Below, in pieces: positions 1-9,181 of a stretch of DNA of 64,000 nucleotides. The stretch is from a bacterium HR11 (GTDB lineage: Bacteria > Acidobacteriota > HRBIN11). Under the pieces are notes generated by a model that did no database searches, was not told where the DNA came from, and saw only the letters and a program-made list of their open reading frames with translations. The stretch is taken from the NCBI GenBank assembly GCA_002898535.1, contig BEHN01000001.1, positions 1 to 64,000 of the forward strand, read 5' to 3'. Made by a program: the position numbers and the translations under genes. How positions within the stretch are numbered: position 1 is the first letter of the stretch; the number at the start of each line of letters is the position of its first letter.

Positions 1-531
1 CCGCCTCGCCTCCTCGCTCCCCGCCGCCCACTCCAACCCCGCATACACGTCCTCCGTGTTCTCCCGAAACACCACCATGTCCACCTTCTCCGGCTCCCGG
101 ACCGGCGCCGGCACCCCCCGAAAATAACGCACCGGCCGAATGCACGCATAAAGGTCCAATGCCTGACGGATCCGCACGACGAGGCTCCGATGGCCCTGCG
201 GTCCGGCCGCCGTCGTAAACGGCCCTTTAAGGCCCACCCGATATGTCTGCAGGGCCTGCAGGGTGTCGGCCGGCAGGAGCTCGCCGAAGAGCCGCTGGGC
301 CTTGTGGCTGGCGTAGACCTCGAACCAGACGATTTCCCGGCGGCCGCCGTAGGCGAGGCGGACGGCCTCGTCGAGGACGAGGCGGGCGGCCCGCATGATG
401 TCGGGTCCGATGCCGTCGCCCTCGATGAAAGGGACGATGGGCCGGTCGGGCGGGACGACCCGACCGTCCCGAATCTGGATGACCTCCCCGCGGGTCGGCG
501 GCTCCAGGCGCTCAAAGGCGGCCGGGCTCAT
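1..531 (-). CDS. icd: Isocitrate dehydrogenase, NADP-type (N-terminal 177 residues; truncated by the window edge)
   Basis: Oxidative decarboxylation of isocitrate to 2-oxoglutarate in the cytoplasm. The visible part reads like E. coli Icd: [11 protein letters not shown] near residues 35-45, a KGPFTT segment, the substrate-loop serine in GHRSL, then [12 protein letters not shown] and [13 protein letters not shown] near the cut end. The serine and the KGPFTT context are isocitrate-dehydrogenase features; the Thermus homoisocitrate dehydrogenase differs in that loop. The ATG overlaps the lysU stop (ATGA), so translation is coupled. As the last visible gene of the homocitrate operon it may supply 2-oxoglutarate, or it may stand in for homoisocitrate dehydrogenase. 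The C-terminal catalytic half is not in the window. Confidence 0.9.
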   Translation of the reverse strand, partial: MSPAAFERLEPPTRGEVIQIRDGRVVPPDRPIVPFIEGDGIGPDIMRAARLVLDEAVRLAYGGRREIVWFEVYASHKAQRLFGELLPADTLQALQTYRVGLKGPFTTAAGPQGHRSLVVRIRQALDLYACIRPVRYFRGVPAPVREPEKVDMVVFRENTEDVYAGLEWAAGSEEARR

Positions 532-1043
532 GGACGCTCCTCCGGCGGGGTCGTGCCCAGCTTCCGACGGAGCAGGGGGATCAGGCCGCCGGCCTGGAGG
601 ATCTCCAGGACGGTCGGCGAAAGCGGTGCAAAGGGGAACTCACCGGCGGCGCATCGGACGATCCACGTCCGCAGGTCGACCTCGACCGTCTCGCCGGCCT
701 GGATGGCCTCGACGGCCGCCGGGCAGATAACGGGCAAAAGGCCGTTGTTGATGGCGTTCCGAAAATAGATCCGGGCGAAGGACTTGGCGATGATGGCCGA
801 CACGCCGGCATGCTTCAGGGCCGTGACGGCCTGCTCCCGGGAGCTCCCACAGCCCCAGTTGCGTCCGGCCACGATGATGTCCCCGGGCCGGACTTCCCGG
901 GCAAACCGGGGGTCCAGGTTCTCCAAAACGTGGCGGGCCATTTCGTCAGGGTCTCGGAGCGTGTACGTGTACTGACCCGGAAAGATGAGGTCCGTGCTGA
1001 CGTTGTCACCGTACTTCCAGACGCGACCCCGAACCACCGTCAT
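528..1043 (-). CDS. lysU: Homoaconitase / isopropylmalate dehydratase small subunit
   Basis: Small (swivel) subunit of an aconitase-family hydro-lyase, 171 residues, the usual length for this family. [13 protein letters not shown] lies near the N-terminus and [13 protein letters not shown] in the middle, followed by [19 protein letters not shown], all typical of LeuD/LysU/HacB. It pairs with the large subunit directly upstream; the two reading frames overlap by 4 bp. Sequence alone does not separate isopropylmalate from homoaconitate specificity. The assignment to lysine synthesis rests on the adjoining homocitrate synthase. A longer upstream extension of this frame lies inside lysT and is not used; the ATG at 1043 gives the family-like N-terminus. 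Confidence 0.85.
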   Translation of the reverse strand: MTVVRGRVWKYGDNVSTDLIFPGQYTYTLRDPDEMARHVLENLDPRFAREVRPGDIIVAGRNWGCGSSREQAVTALKHAGVSAIIAKSFARIYFRNAINNGLLPVICPAAVEAIQAGETVEVDLRTWIVRCAAGEFPFAPLSPTVLEILQAGGLIPLLRRKLGTTPPEERP

Positions 1044-2341
1044 CCGACGACCTCCCGCGGATCGGTGATGACGCCCGTCACGGCGCTGGCGGCCACGACG
1101 GCCGGGCTCGCCAGGTAGATTTCGGCGTCCCGGGGTCCCATCCGTCCCCGGTAGTTGCGGTTCATCGAGGCGATGACGACCTCGCCGGGCGCCGGGATTC
1201 CCATGTGATTGCCCATGCAGGGTCCGCAACCGGGCACGCCGATGACGGCACCCGCCTCGACGAGCGTCGCCAGGTAACCCCGTCGCAGGGCTTCCTGGAG
1301 GACGACCTGAGACGCCGGGATGACCAGGAGCCGCACGCCCGGAGCGACCCGCCGACCCCGCAGGACCTCGACGGCCGCGGCGATGTCTTCGAGGCGTCCG
1401 TTCGTGCAGGTCCCGATAAAGGCGTAGTCGATCGGCGTCCCGGCGACCTCCCGGAGGGGCCGGACCCGGTCCACGTCGTGGGGACAGGCGACCAGGGGCT
1501 CCAGGCCGTCCAGCTCGACGACGTGCTCGGCGACGTACCGGGCGTCCGGGTCGGGGTAGAGGGCGCCGGCCGCGATGCGGTCCCGGCACTCGGCCGGCGG
1601 ACGGCCCGTCCGGCGGGCCAGCCGCTCGGCCAGCCAGTCGAAGACGGCGTCGTCCGGCGGGAGGTAAGCGTTCTTGACGCCGAACTCGGCCATCATGTTG
1701 GGGATGACCATCCGACTTTCCAGACTCCATTCCCGCAGGGCCGGCCCGTAAAACTCGACGGAAAGGTAGAGCCCCCCGTCGGTCCCGAGGTCGCCGAGGA
1801 TCTTCAGGCACAGGTCCTTCGTCGTCACGCCGAAGGGGAGCCGACCCCGGAGGACGATGCGCATGCTGTCGGGGACCCGGAGCCACAGCTCGCCCGTCGC
1901 CCAGAGGGCCGCCACCTCGGACCGGCCGACGCCGGCCCCGAAGGCGCCCATCCAGCCGTAGTGGGTCGTGTGACTGTCGGCTCCCAGGATCACCTGACCG
2001 GGCAGGACGAGCGCCTCCTCGCTGACGACCTGATGGCAGATGCCGCGGCCGACCTCGTAGAAGTGACGGATGCCCTGGTCCCGGACGAACCGCCGGATCT
2101 CGGCATGGTTCTGGGCGTGCTGGGGCGTCGGCGGGGGTACGGCGTGGTCGAGGACGACGACGATGCGGTCGGGGTCCCAGACCCGCCGGACGCCCAGACT
2201 GGCAAAGATCTGGGCGATGGCCGCCGTGTTGTCGTGGCTGAGGACGACGTCGGGCCGGACGTCCACGATCTCACCGGCCGTGACGGCCGTCCGCCCGGCG
2301 GCCCGGGCCAGGGCCTTCTCGGCAAACGTCTTAGCCGCCAT
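1040..2341 (-). CDS. lysT: Homoaconitase large subunit (aconitase family, 4Fe-4S)
   Basis: Large subunit of a LeuC/LysT-type hydro-lyase, 433 residues. It shows LSHDNTAA near residue 34, [21 protein letters not shown], and the three cluster-ligand cysteine positions in FIGTCTNGR and [12 protein letters not shown]. Cytoplasmic; predicted to interconvert homocitrate and homoisocitrate through cis-homoaconitate. The start overlaps the end of the homocitrate synthase gene by 11 bp and its stop overlaps lysU by 4 bp, so the subunits should be made in step. An isopropylmalate role (leuC) is the main alternative, but no leuA- or leuB-type gene is visible nearby. Confidence 0.87.
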   Translation of the reverse strand: MAAKTFAEKALARAAGRTAVTAGEIVDVRPDVVLSHDNTAAIAQIFASLGVRRVWDPDRIVVVLDHAVPPPTPQHAQNHAEIRRFVRDQGIRHFYEVGRGICHQVVSEEALVLPGQVILGADSHTTHYGWMGAFGAGVGRSEVAALWATGELWLRVPDSMRIVLRGRLPFGVTTKDLCLKILGDLGTDGGLYLSVEFYGPALREWSLESRMVIPNMMAEFGVKNAYLPPDDAVFDWLAERLARRTGRPPAECRDRIAAGALYPDPDARYVAEHVVELDGLEPLVACPHDVDRVRPLREVAGTPIDYAFIGTCTNGRLEDIAAAVEVLRGRRVAPGVRLLVIPASQVVLQEALRRGYLATLVEAGAVIGVPGCGPCMGNHMGIPAPGEVVIASMNRNYRGRMGPRDAEIYLASPAVVAASAVTGVITDPREVVG

Positions 2342-3515
2342 CGGTCCGCCCCCTGGAGGCTACGGGGACCGGGACCCGCGCCTGGACCCATCGGTACAAG
2401 GCCTCGTCTACGTCCTCGATCGTGATGGGCCGTTCGTCGGCCAGGGCCTTCACCCGGGCCGTCACCTGGCGGACCTCTTCGTCGGTCAGGTCCAGGCCGA
2501 GCTCCTCGGCCCGGAGCTTGATGGCGTGCCAGCCCGTCAGACGGTGGGCGATGGCGATGGACCGACTCAGGCCGAAGTCAGCCGGGTCCAGGACTTCATA
2601 GACGGCCGGATGGTGGAGGACGGCCTTCGTGTGGACCCCTGCCTTGTGGGCAAAGGCGGCTGAACCCGTGATGTAATTGTTGAAGGGGACTTCCAGACCG
2701 AGGATCTCGGCGACCATCCGGTCGAGCTCGGGGAGCAGGGCCAGGTTGTACTTCCGGCGCACGAGGTCCCGGTCGAGCGTGTACAGCCGGGCGATGAAAC
2801 CGCCCAGGGGCGTGATGCCGACCCGCTCCCCGATGCCCAGGACGGTCGTGTCGATGTGGGTCGCCCCGGCCCGGAGGGCCGCCAGGGCGTTGGCGACGGC
2901 ACAGCCCGTGTCGTCGTGACCGTGAAACTCGATGTCGGCCCGGGTCATCCGCCGGAGCGTCCGGACCGTCGCGTAGACCTGCCAGGGCGTGGCGATGCCG
3001 ACCGTGTCGGCCACGCCCAGGCGGTGGACGACGCCTAACCGGTCGACGGCCAGGTAGACTCGGAAGACGTCGGCCCACGGACTCCGGAAGGTGTCCTCCG
3101 TCGAGAACCGAAGCTCGACGTGGGGCGCCTCCGTCCGGATCAGGGTCAGGACCTCGGCGGCCCGGTCGATGACGGCCTCGACGTCCAGGCCGTGACTGAA
3201 CCGCCGGAGATACGGCGAGACGCCGAGGAAAACGCTGATCCCCTGCGCCCCGGACTCGATCGCCCGCAGGGCGTCGTCCCGATGACACCGGATGTGGACG
3301 ACGACCTTACTCCGCAGGCCGAGCCGCAGGATCGCCCGGACGTCTTCTAGGCTCTTGGGCGAGGTCGCCGGGTTCGTCAGTTCGATATACTCGACGCCAA
3401 ATCGGTCCAAAGCCGTGGCGATCCGGACCTTGTCGTCGGTCGTGAAGTGGGCGTGGATGAACTGTTCGCCCTCTCGGAGGGTCGTATCGACGATGTAGAA
3501 GGGGCCCAATGGCAC
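2331..3515 (-). CDS. hcs: Homocitrate synthase (first step of the alpha-aminoadipate lysine pathway)
   Basis: Condenses acetyl-CoA with 2-oxoglutarate. The protein aligns from memory along its whole length with Thermus homocitrate synthase: [12 protein letters not shown] at the N-terminus, [56 protein letters not shown] and [18 protein letters not shown]. The chosen start is the GTG at 3515 ([10 protein letters not shown], 394 residues) because an AGGT-type ribosome site (GGGAGGT) sits 5 bp upstream. An ATG further upstream would add 39 residues with no family similarity. First gene of the minus-strand operon with lysT, lysU and icd. A dyad at 3603-3619 lies upstream and may control it. Confidence 0.92.
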   Translation of the reverse strand: MPLGPFYIVDTTLREGEQFIHAHFTTDDKVRIATALDRFGVEYIELTNPATSPKSLEDVRAILRLGLRSKVVVHIRCHRDDALRAIESGAQGISVFLGVSPYLRRFSHGLDVEAVIDRAAEVLTLIRTEAPHVELRFSTEDTFRSPWADVFRVYLAVDRLGVVHRLGVADTVGIATPWQVYATVRTLRRMTRADIEFHGHDDTGCAVANALAALRAGATHIDTTVLGIGERVGITPLGGFIARLYTLDRDLVRRKYNLALLPELDRMVAEILGLEVPFNNYITGSAAFAHKAGVHTKAVLHHPAVYEVLDPADFGLSRSIAIAHRLTGWHAIKLRAEELGLDLTDEEVRQVTARVKALADERPITIEDVDEALYRWVQARVPVPVASRGRTDGG

Positions 3516-3602
3516 CGTTGACCTCCCGTCGGGTGGGTTCGCTACAGCGGAGGAACTCCCTCCGGGTGCGGGCTCAGCGCCCCTCCCGACTGCTGTATAT
3601 TT

Positions 3603-3619
3603 TTGCACGCTCGGTGCAA
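3603..3619. promoter_or_regulatory. Perfect dyad upstream of the homocitrate synthase operon
   Basis: TTGCAC and GTGCAA arms separated by 5 bp, flanked by TATA-like sequence on both sides. It lies 88 bp upstream of the hcs GTG. On the minus strand TTGCAC is followed after 14 bp by TATACA, too short for a normal sigma-70 spacer, so I read this as an operator rather than a clear promoter. It resembles an NtrC half-site pair, but the spacing is 5 rather than 7 bp. Confidence 0.5.
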
Positions 3620-3812
3620 TACTATACGCCAAGGAGGGACCGCTGTCAAGTCGGCCGGGAGTCGGACCCCGGGATGGGGGACGGGGCCGGACGTGGAGAA
3701 ATCGCGGGTCCCGACCGATCGCCGGGGCCGAGGGCGTGCCCAGTGTTCGGCGGAGTCGGCCCGGCTCAGCGGGTCCCGGCGACGGCCCTCGGGAGTCCCC
3801 CCGGCCGGGGCC

Positions 3813-3852
3813 TTGACGAAGGGGGTCAGAGGTTTATCATCATAATGATAAA
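3813..3852 (+). promoter_or_regulatory. vapBC promoter with overlapping operator palindrome
   Basis: TTGACG at 3813-3818 and TATCAT at 3835-3840 are 16 bp apart. The -10 lies inside a perfect dyad (TTTATCAT, 4-bp centre, ATGATAAA; 3833-3852). A palindrome over the -10 just upstream of an antitoxin gene is the usual layout for autorepression by a VapB-VapC complex. The SD-like AAGGGG and the vapB ATG follow at 3870-3880. Confidence 0.65.
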
Positions 3853-3879
3853 AAACCACATCATGGTGAAAGGGGTCCG

Positions 3880-4116
3880 ATGTTCCGTCTGACAATCCAG
3901 CTCCCTGAGGACCTCTACTTGGCCCTCCGGCGGGCCGCCGAGGCCGAGGGCGTGTCAGCGGCCGAGGTCATCCGCCGAGCCCTTCGGGCCTACGTGCCCT
4001 CCGACCGTTGGGAACGGGCCCTGGCGGTCGTCGGGGCCTTCGAAGACCGGGCGACGGACGTGGCCGAGCGGCATGACGACTACCTGGCGGAGGTCTTCCG
4101 TGGACGTGTTCGTTGA
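3880..4116 (+). CDS. vapB: Ribbon-helix-helix antitoxin, VapB-like
   Basis: 78 residues. The N-terminus (MFRLTIQLPEDLYLALRRAA, then EGVSAAEVIRRALRAY) has the pattern of a ribbon-helix-helix DNA-binding fold: a short beta strand, two helices and SAAEVIRRAL as the second helix. The C-terminal half should wrap the toxin. It overlaps the PIN-domain toxin by 17 bp. With the operator palindrome upstream, this is a type II toxin-antitoxin module likely to repress its own promoter. Confidence 0.8.
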   Translation: MFRLTIQLPEDLYLALRRAAEAEGVSAAEVIRRALRAYVPSDRWERALAVVGAFEDRATDVAERHDDYLAEVFRGRVR

Positions 4117-4738
4117 CACGTCGGCCTGGTACGCCTTGCTCAACCGCCGGGACGCCTTTCATGGAGCGGCCGCCCGCATCTTTCGGCGGCTCCGGGACGA
4201 GGCCGCTCGGCTGGCCACGACGAACTACGTCGTCGTAGAGACGACGGCCCTGGTTGCCGCTCGGCTTGGCCGCATAGCGGCACGCCGGTGGATGGTCGAC
4301 CTCCTACCCGTGGCGGAGGTCCTGTGGGTCGACCGGGGCGTGCACGAGGCAGCCGTCGCCGCCTTTTTAGGGGCTCGTGGGGGCACAAGCCTGGTCGACC
4401 TGGTGAGTTTCGAAGTCATGCGCCGGGCGGGCCTCCGGCGGGCTTTCGCCTTCGACAAAGTCATCAGCGTTCAGCCTACGGACGGCTTGACCTCCCGGGC
4501 GGGGGAGTCTAATCTTATGTCAGCCGTCGGTGTGGAGGGTGTAGCTCAAGTGGTCAGAGCGTTGGGCTGTGGCCCCAAAGGCTGTGGGTTCGAGTCCCAT
4601 CACCCTCCCCAGGACGGCGGGCCCGGGTCGGGTATGGGGCGAGTCCGTGGGCCGTCGGGTGAACCCGCTTCCGACGGGCGGGGCCGGGATCGAGGGCAAA
4701 GCGCCAAGGGCATAGGGCTCGGAGCCCTGGGCCTTTGA
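4100..4738 (+). CDS. vapC: PIN-domain ribonuclease toxin, VapC-like, with a frame that runs on through tRNA-His
   Basis: Starts at GTG 4100 (VDVFVDTSAWYALL). The four acidic residues of a PIN nuclease are present: Asp in FVDTSAW, Glu in VVVETTALV, Asp in TSLVDLVSF and Asp in AFAFDK. A normal VapC would end about 130-140 residues in, but this frame has no stop until 4736-4738, giving 212 residues whose tail translates tRNA-His. A shift of one base near 4460 would reach a TGA at 4488-4490 with a tail ending SSAFSLRTA, similar to a usual VapC end. A 3' indel is therefore likely, or the tail is a genuine extension. PIN identity is firm; the end coordinate is not. Confidence 0.7.
   Translation: MDVFVDTSAWYALLNRRDAFHGAAARIFRRLRDEAARLATTNYVVVETTALVAARLGRIAARRWMVDLLPVAEVLWVDRGVHEAAVAAFLGARGGTSLVDLVSFEVMRRAGLRRAFAFDKVISVQPTDGLTSRAGESNLMSAVGVEGVAQVVRALGCGPKGCGFESHHPPQDGGPGSGMGRVRGPSGEPASDGRGRDRGQSAKGIGLGALGL
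4534..4611 (+). tRNA. tRNA-His (GTG anticodon)
   Basis: The acceptor stem GAGGGTG (4535-4541) pairs with CACCCTC (4601-4607). The extra G at -1 (4534) faces discriminator C73, the tRNA-His identity signature. Anticodon stem TTGGG/CCCAA encloses loop CTGTGGC with anticodon GTG at 4569-4571. The T-loop TTCGAGT is intact and CCA is encoded (4609-4611). It lies in the same strand and inside the open frame of vapC. Confidence 0.97.
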
Positions 4739-4778
4739 TCCCGACCCCGGGACGTGGGACCCGGTCCTCCACTTTCAT

Positions 4779-4958
4779 CTTGCATCCTGCATCCTGTATC
4801 GTCGTGACGTCCCTTTCGTCTTGCTGGGGGCGCCCGTAGCTCAACGGGATAGAGTGTCGGGCTTCGAACCCGAAGGTTGGGGGTTCAAGTCCCTCCGGGC
4901 GCACCACTGCCTCATCATCGACGTTCGGGCCGAATACGGGATGCAAGATGCAGGATGG
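4779..4958. repeat. Inverted GCATCCT-word repeats bracketing tRNA-Arg
   Basis: The left arm (4779-4801) repeats GCATCCT-like words; the right arm (4938-4958) is its inverted counterpart built on GGATGCA and AGGATG. The two arms flank the tRNA-Arg gene. The same word family recurs near 6096, 18715, 47742 and 60931. Confidence 0.7.
4830..4906 (+). tRNA. tRNA-Arg (TCG anticodon)
   Basis: Acceptor GCGCCCG (4830-4836) pairs with CGGGCGC (4896-4902). D-stem GCTC/GAGT is wobble-closed. Anticodon stem TCGGG/CCCGA encloses loop CTTCGAA, anticodon TCG at 4864-4866, reading CGA. T-loop TTCAAGT is intact, discriminator A, and CCA is encoded (4904-4906). Confidence 0.97.
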
Positions 4959-5051
4959 AGATACGTCGGGGTGAGCCCTTCTGTAAACTGGGGCCGACCC
5001 CCGGCCTCGTTCCCGGCCGCCCGATAGAGCTCGCCCTTTGAGGGACTCACG

Positions 5052-5951
5052 ATGGCCGAGGTCCACCCGAGCCCGGCCCGGGAGCCCATCCAGGTCGTCA
5101 TCGTGACGGGCTTGTCGGGCTCGGGCAAGAGCTGTGTCCTGAAGAGTTTGGAGGACCTGGGCTTCTTCTGCGTGGACAACATGCCGCCCCGGATTCTCCC
5201 GGCCTTTCTCCGGATCATCCACCGGTGGATGCCCGAGGTCCGACGGGTGGCCGTCACCGTCGACATCCGGGAGCGGGCCTTTCTTCAGGACTTCCCCCGC
5301 GTGTACTACGCCCTTCGCAACCGGCCCATCCGGATGGAGGTCGTCTTCCTGGAGGCCGACGACAGCGTCCTGGTCCGGCGTTTCAACGAGACCCGGCGGC
5401 CCCATCCCCTGGCCTTCGACCGCCCCGTGTGGGAGGGCATCCGGGAGGAGCGCCTTCAGCTCCAGCCCATCCGGCAGTTGGCGGACCGCATCATCGACAC
5501 GGGGGCCCTCTCGGTCCATCAGCTCCGGCGGTTCATCTTTCAGGCCTATGGCCCCCCGCCGGCGACGACGCCCATCATTCAGCTCATCAGCTTTGGGTAC
5601 CGGCACGGCGTCCCCTTTCAGGCCGACCTCGTATGGGACGTCCGCTTCCTGCCGAATCCCCACTTCGACCCCAAGCTCCGGCCGCGGACGGGTCTGGACC
5701 CGGAGGTCCGGAAGTTTGTCCTGTCGTCGGAGGAGGCCCGCCGCTTTCTCCGGATGGTCCATCGGATGTTTCGTTTTCTGCTCCCCTACTATCAGGCGGA
5801 GGCGAAGCATTACGTGACGATCGCCGTCGGGTGTACGGGCGGGCGGCACCGGTCCGTGGCCATCGTGGAAGCCCTGGCCCATGCCTGGCGGCGGCGGGGC
5901 TGGCGGGTCGAGGTCGAGCACCGGGACCTGGACAAGCCGGAGAACCTGTGA
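5052..5951 (+). CDS. rapZ: RapZ/YvcJ-family nucleotide-binding RNA adapter
   Basis: 299 residues. Walker A GLSGSGKS at residues 20-27, followed by LEDLGFFCVDNMPP, which is diagnostic of the family. The C-terminal part carries GCTGGRHRSV near residue 260, the conserved phosphosugar/RNA-binding region. In enterobacteria RapZ hands the sRNA GlmZ to RNase E; in other phyla the role is less clear but linked to cell-envelope metabolism. No HPr or PTS genes sit next to it here; it is followed by asnS on the same strand. The N-terminal start has a GAGGG-like site upstream. Confidence 0.93.
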   Translation: MAEVHPSPAREPIQVVIVTGLSGSGKSCVLKSLEDLGFFCVDNMPPRILPAFLRIIHRWMPEVRRVAVTVDIRERAFLQDFPRVYYALRNRPIRMEVVFLEADDSVLVRRFNETRRPHPLAFDRPVWEGIREERLQLQPIRQLADRIIDTGALSVHQLRRFIFQAYGPPPATTPIIQLISFGYRHGVPFQADLVWDVRFLPNPHFDPKLRPRTGLDPEVRKFVLSSEEARRFLRMVHRMFRFLLPYYQAEAKHYVTIAVGCTGGRHRSVAIVEALAHAWRRRGWRVEVEHRDLDKPENL

Positions 5952-6091
5952 GGCCCGGGTCCCGGCGAGAGACGCCGGCCTATAGACCGCTTCGCCTTGT
6001 CGCTACCTTACGGTATCGTTTGGGTCTCTGGCGACCCGCATCTTGCGTCGCATGGAACCCCATGCGGGCGAGCGGTGCGGGGATTCCCTTG

Positions 6092-6124
6092 CATTCCGCA
6101 TCCTGTGTCTTGTATCCTGCATGG
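6092..6124 (+). repeat. GCATCCT-word repeat upstream of asnS
   Basis: A run of words of the type GCATTCC, GCATCCT and GTATCCTGCAT in the 192-bp rapZ-asnS gap. It belongs to the same family as the arms around tRNA-Arg. No gene is seen in the gap (5952-6143). Confidence 0.6.
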
Positions 6125-6143
6125 CCTGGCGTGGAGCGCGGCC

Positions 6144-7439
<1,296 letters not shown>

Positions 7440-7498
7440 GAGCAGTCAGGCGGTGCGTCGAGTGGATGCGCCTGACTGCCTTATGGTCCGATGGCCTC

Positions 7499-9127
7499 AT
7501 GGCCCTATCGCCGATTCGGGAGGGGGCTGAATTGAGCGCGGGGACCGTCGAGAAGCGGCTTCGTGAGCTGACGGCCATCTGCATCGCCCTGACGGCGGAG
7601 CGGGACCTCCACCGTCTGCTGGAGCTGATCCTCACGAAGGCCCGGGAGCTGACGCTGGCCGACGCCGGGAGCCTGTACCTCATCGAGGAAGACGAGACGA
7701 CGGGCGAGTCTCGCCTCCGTTTCATGCTGGCCCAGAACGACACGGTCCCCCTGCCGGACATGGAGTCCATCGTCCTGCCCCTGGACGAGTCCAGCATCGC
7801 CGGGTACGTAGCCAAGACGGGCCGTTCCGTGCGACTTTCGGACGTTTACTACGCCTCGGAGCGGTACCCCTTCCGGTTTAATCCCCGCCTGGACATGGCG
7901 CTGGGCTACCGGACTTACTCGGTCCTGGCCGTCCCGATGCGGACGCCGGCGGGGGATATCATCGGCGTGCTTCAACTGATCAACCGCAAGACGGCGCCGG
8001 GGCCGATCCCCGACGTCCTGCGGGTCGAGGCCCACGTCGTCAGCTTCTCTTACGAAGACGAGGAAATGGTCCGGGCCCTGGCCTCGCAGGCGGCGGCGGC
8101 CATCGAGAACAACCGCCTCTTAGAGAGCATCCGTCGGCTGTTCGAGAGCTTCATCCGGGCGGCCGTCCTGGCCGTCGAGCAGAGGGACCCGGCCACGAAG
8201 GGTCATTCCGTCCGGGTCGCCGAGCTTTCCGTCGGTCTGGCCCGGAGTCTGGCCGGCGTGACGTTCGGCCGCTGGGCCGGCGTCGTCTTCACGGCGGACC
8301 AGCTCCGGGAGATCCGCTATGCGGCCATCCTGCACGACTTCGGCAAGATCGGCGTGCGGGAGCCCGTGCTGGTCAAGGCGGAAAAGCTGTATGCCCACGA
8401 ACTGGACCTCATCCGCGCCCGGTTTGCCCTGGCCGAGTACGCCGTCCAGTGCGAGGCCCTGCGGCGAAAGCTCGAGCATGTCCTCGCCCATGGTGTCGGC
8501 CACCACACGGCGGCGTTCGCCGAGCTGGACCGGTGGGCGGCTGAGCAGACGGAGCGCCTGGCGGCGTACTTGCGGGTCGTCGAGGCCCTCAACCGGCCTT
8601 CGGTCGTGGACCAGGACCCGAACGTCGACCTTTTGGAGGCGATCGCCCGGCTTCGGTTCCCTACGCCGGCCGGGGCCGAACAGGCCCTCCTGACGCCCCG
8701 GGAGGTCTACCGTCTCTCGATTCCCCGGGGGAGCTTAGACGACGAGGAGCGGCGGGAGATCGAATCGCATGCCGCCAAGAGTTACGAGTTCCTTCGACAG
8801 ATCGCTTGGACCAAGGAGCTCCGGCGAGTGCCCGAGTTTGCGTACGCCCATCACGAAAAATTGGACGGGAGCGGCTATCCCCGAGGCTTACGGGGCGACG
8901 AGATCCCCCTCCAGGTCCGCATCATCACGATCGCCGACATCTACGACGCCCTGGTCGCCAGCGACCGGCCTTACAAGCCGGCCGTCCCGCCCGGGGAAGC
9001 CCTGGCCATCCTGGAAGAGGAGGCCCGGGACGGTCGGCTGGACGCCGACCTGGTCCGAGTATTTCGGGACACCGGCGTGTGGCGCCGGACGCTGGGGTGG
9101 GGACCCGGGATGGCGAGTGGCGAATAG
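7499..9127 (+). CDS. GAF domain plus HD-GYP phosphodiesterase (probable c-di-GMP turnover)
   Basis: An N-terminal GAF sensor (about residues 15-210, with VLPLDESSIAGYVAKTG and SVLAVPMRT) is followed by an HD-GYP domain. Metal and catalytic residues are present: AAILHDFGKIGV, an IESHAAKSYEFL histidine and the HHEKLDGSGYPRG signature. It should hydrolyse cyclic di-GMP in the cytoplasm in response to a small ligand. Start unsettled: ATG 7499 is given, but TTG 7532 has the better ribosome site (GGGAGGGGG) and ATG 7466 is also in frame. The stop codon lies inside the 9108-9160 inverted repeat, so the last residues MASGE are encoded by the repeat. Confidence 0.85.
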   Translation: MALSPIREGAELSAGTVEKRLRELTAICIALTAERDLHRLLELILTKARELTLADAGSLYLIEEDETTGESRLRFMLAQNDTVPLPDMESIVLPLDESSIAGYVAKTGRSVRLSDVYYASERYPFRFNPRLDMALGYRTYSVLAVPMRTPAGDIIGVLQLINRKTAPGPIPDVLRVEAHVVSFSYEDEEMVRALASQAAAAIENNRLLESIRRLFESFIRAAVLAVEQRDPATKGHSVRVAELSVGLARSLAGVTFGRWAGVVFTADQLREIRYAAILHDFGKIGVREPVLVKAEKLYAHELDLIRARFALAEYAVQCEALRRKLEHVLAHGVGHHTAAFAELDRWAAEQTERLAAYLRVVEALNRPSVVDQDPNVDLLEAIARLRFPTPAGAEQALLTPREVYRLSIPRGSLDDEERREIESHAAKSYEFLRQIAWTKELRRVPEFAYAHHEKLDGSGYPRGLRGDEIPLQVRIITIADIYDALVASDRPYKPAVPPGEALAILEEEARDGRLDADLVRVFRDTGVWRRTLGWGPGMASGE

Positions 9128-9160
9128 CGATCGCCATTCGCCGTTCGCTACTCGCCATCC
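9108..9160. repeat. Inverted GCGAAT-word hairpin at the end of the HD-GYP gene
   Basis: GGATGGCGAGT at the left pairs with ACTCGCCATCC at the right, with GCGAATAGCGA words inside. It supplies the final codons and stop of the upstream gene. Related copies lie at 46586-46655 and 49086-49158. A role as a terminator or 3'-end stabiliser is possible. Confidence 0.7.
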
Positions 9161-9181
9161 ACCATTTGGGAGTCGAGGGTC

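Noticed and set aside
528-1886. A 452-aa frame including lysU and part of lysT
   Set aside because: Only the last 171 residues match a family; the upstream part is an out-of-frame reading of lysT.
3603-3619. An NtrC site at the hcs dyad
   Set aside because: NtrC sites have TGCAC and GTGCA arms 7 bp apart; here the gap is 5 bp.
3542-3895. Minus-strand frames in the hcs-vapB gap
   Set aside because: No family motifs or ribosome site; they overlap the operator and promoter sequences.
4841-5027. Short frames over tRNA-Arg on both strands (one with an RRDLNPQPSG-like tail)
   Set aside because: These are translations of the tRNA gene, a well-known annotation artefact.
4554-5921. Long minus-strand frame antisense to rapZ and the tRNAs
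   Set aside because: GC-rich shadow of rapZ; no motifs, and it crosses both tRNA genes.
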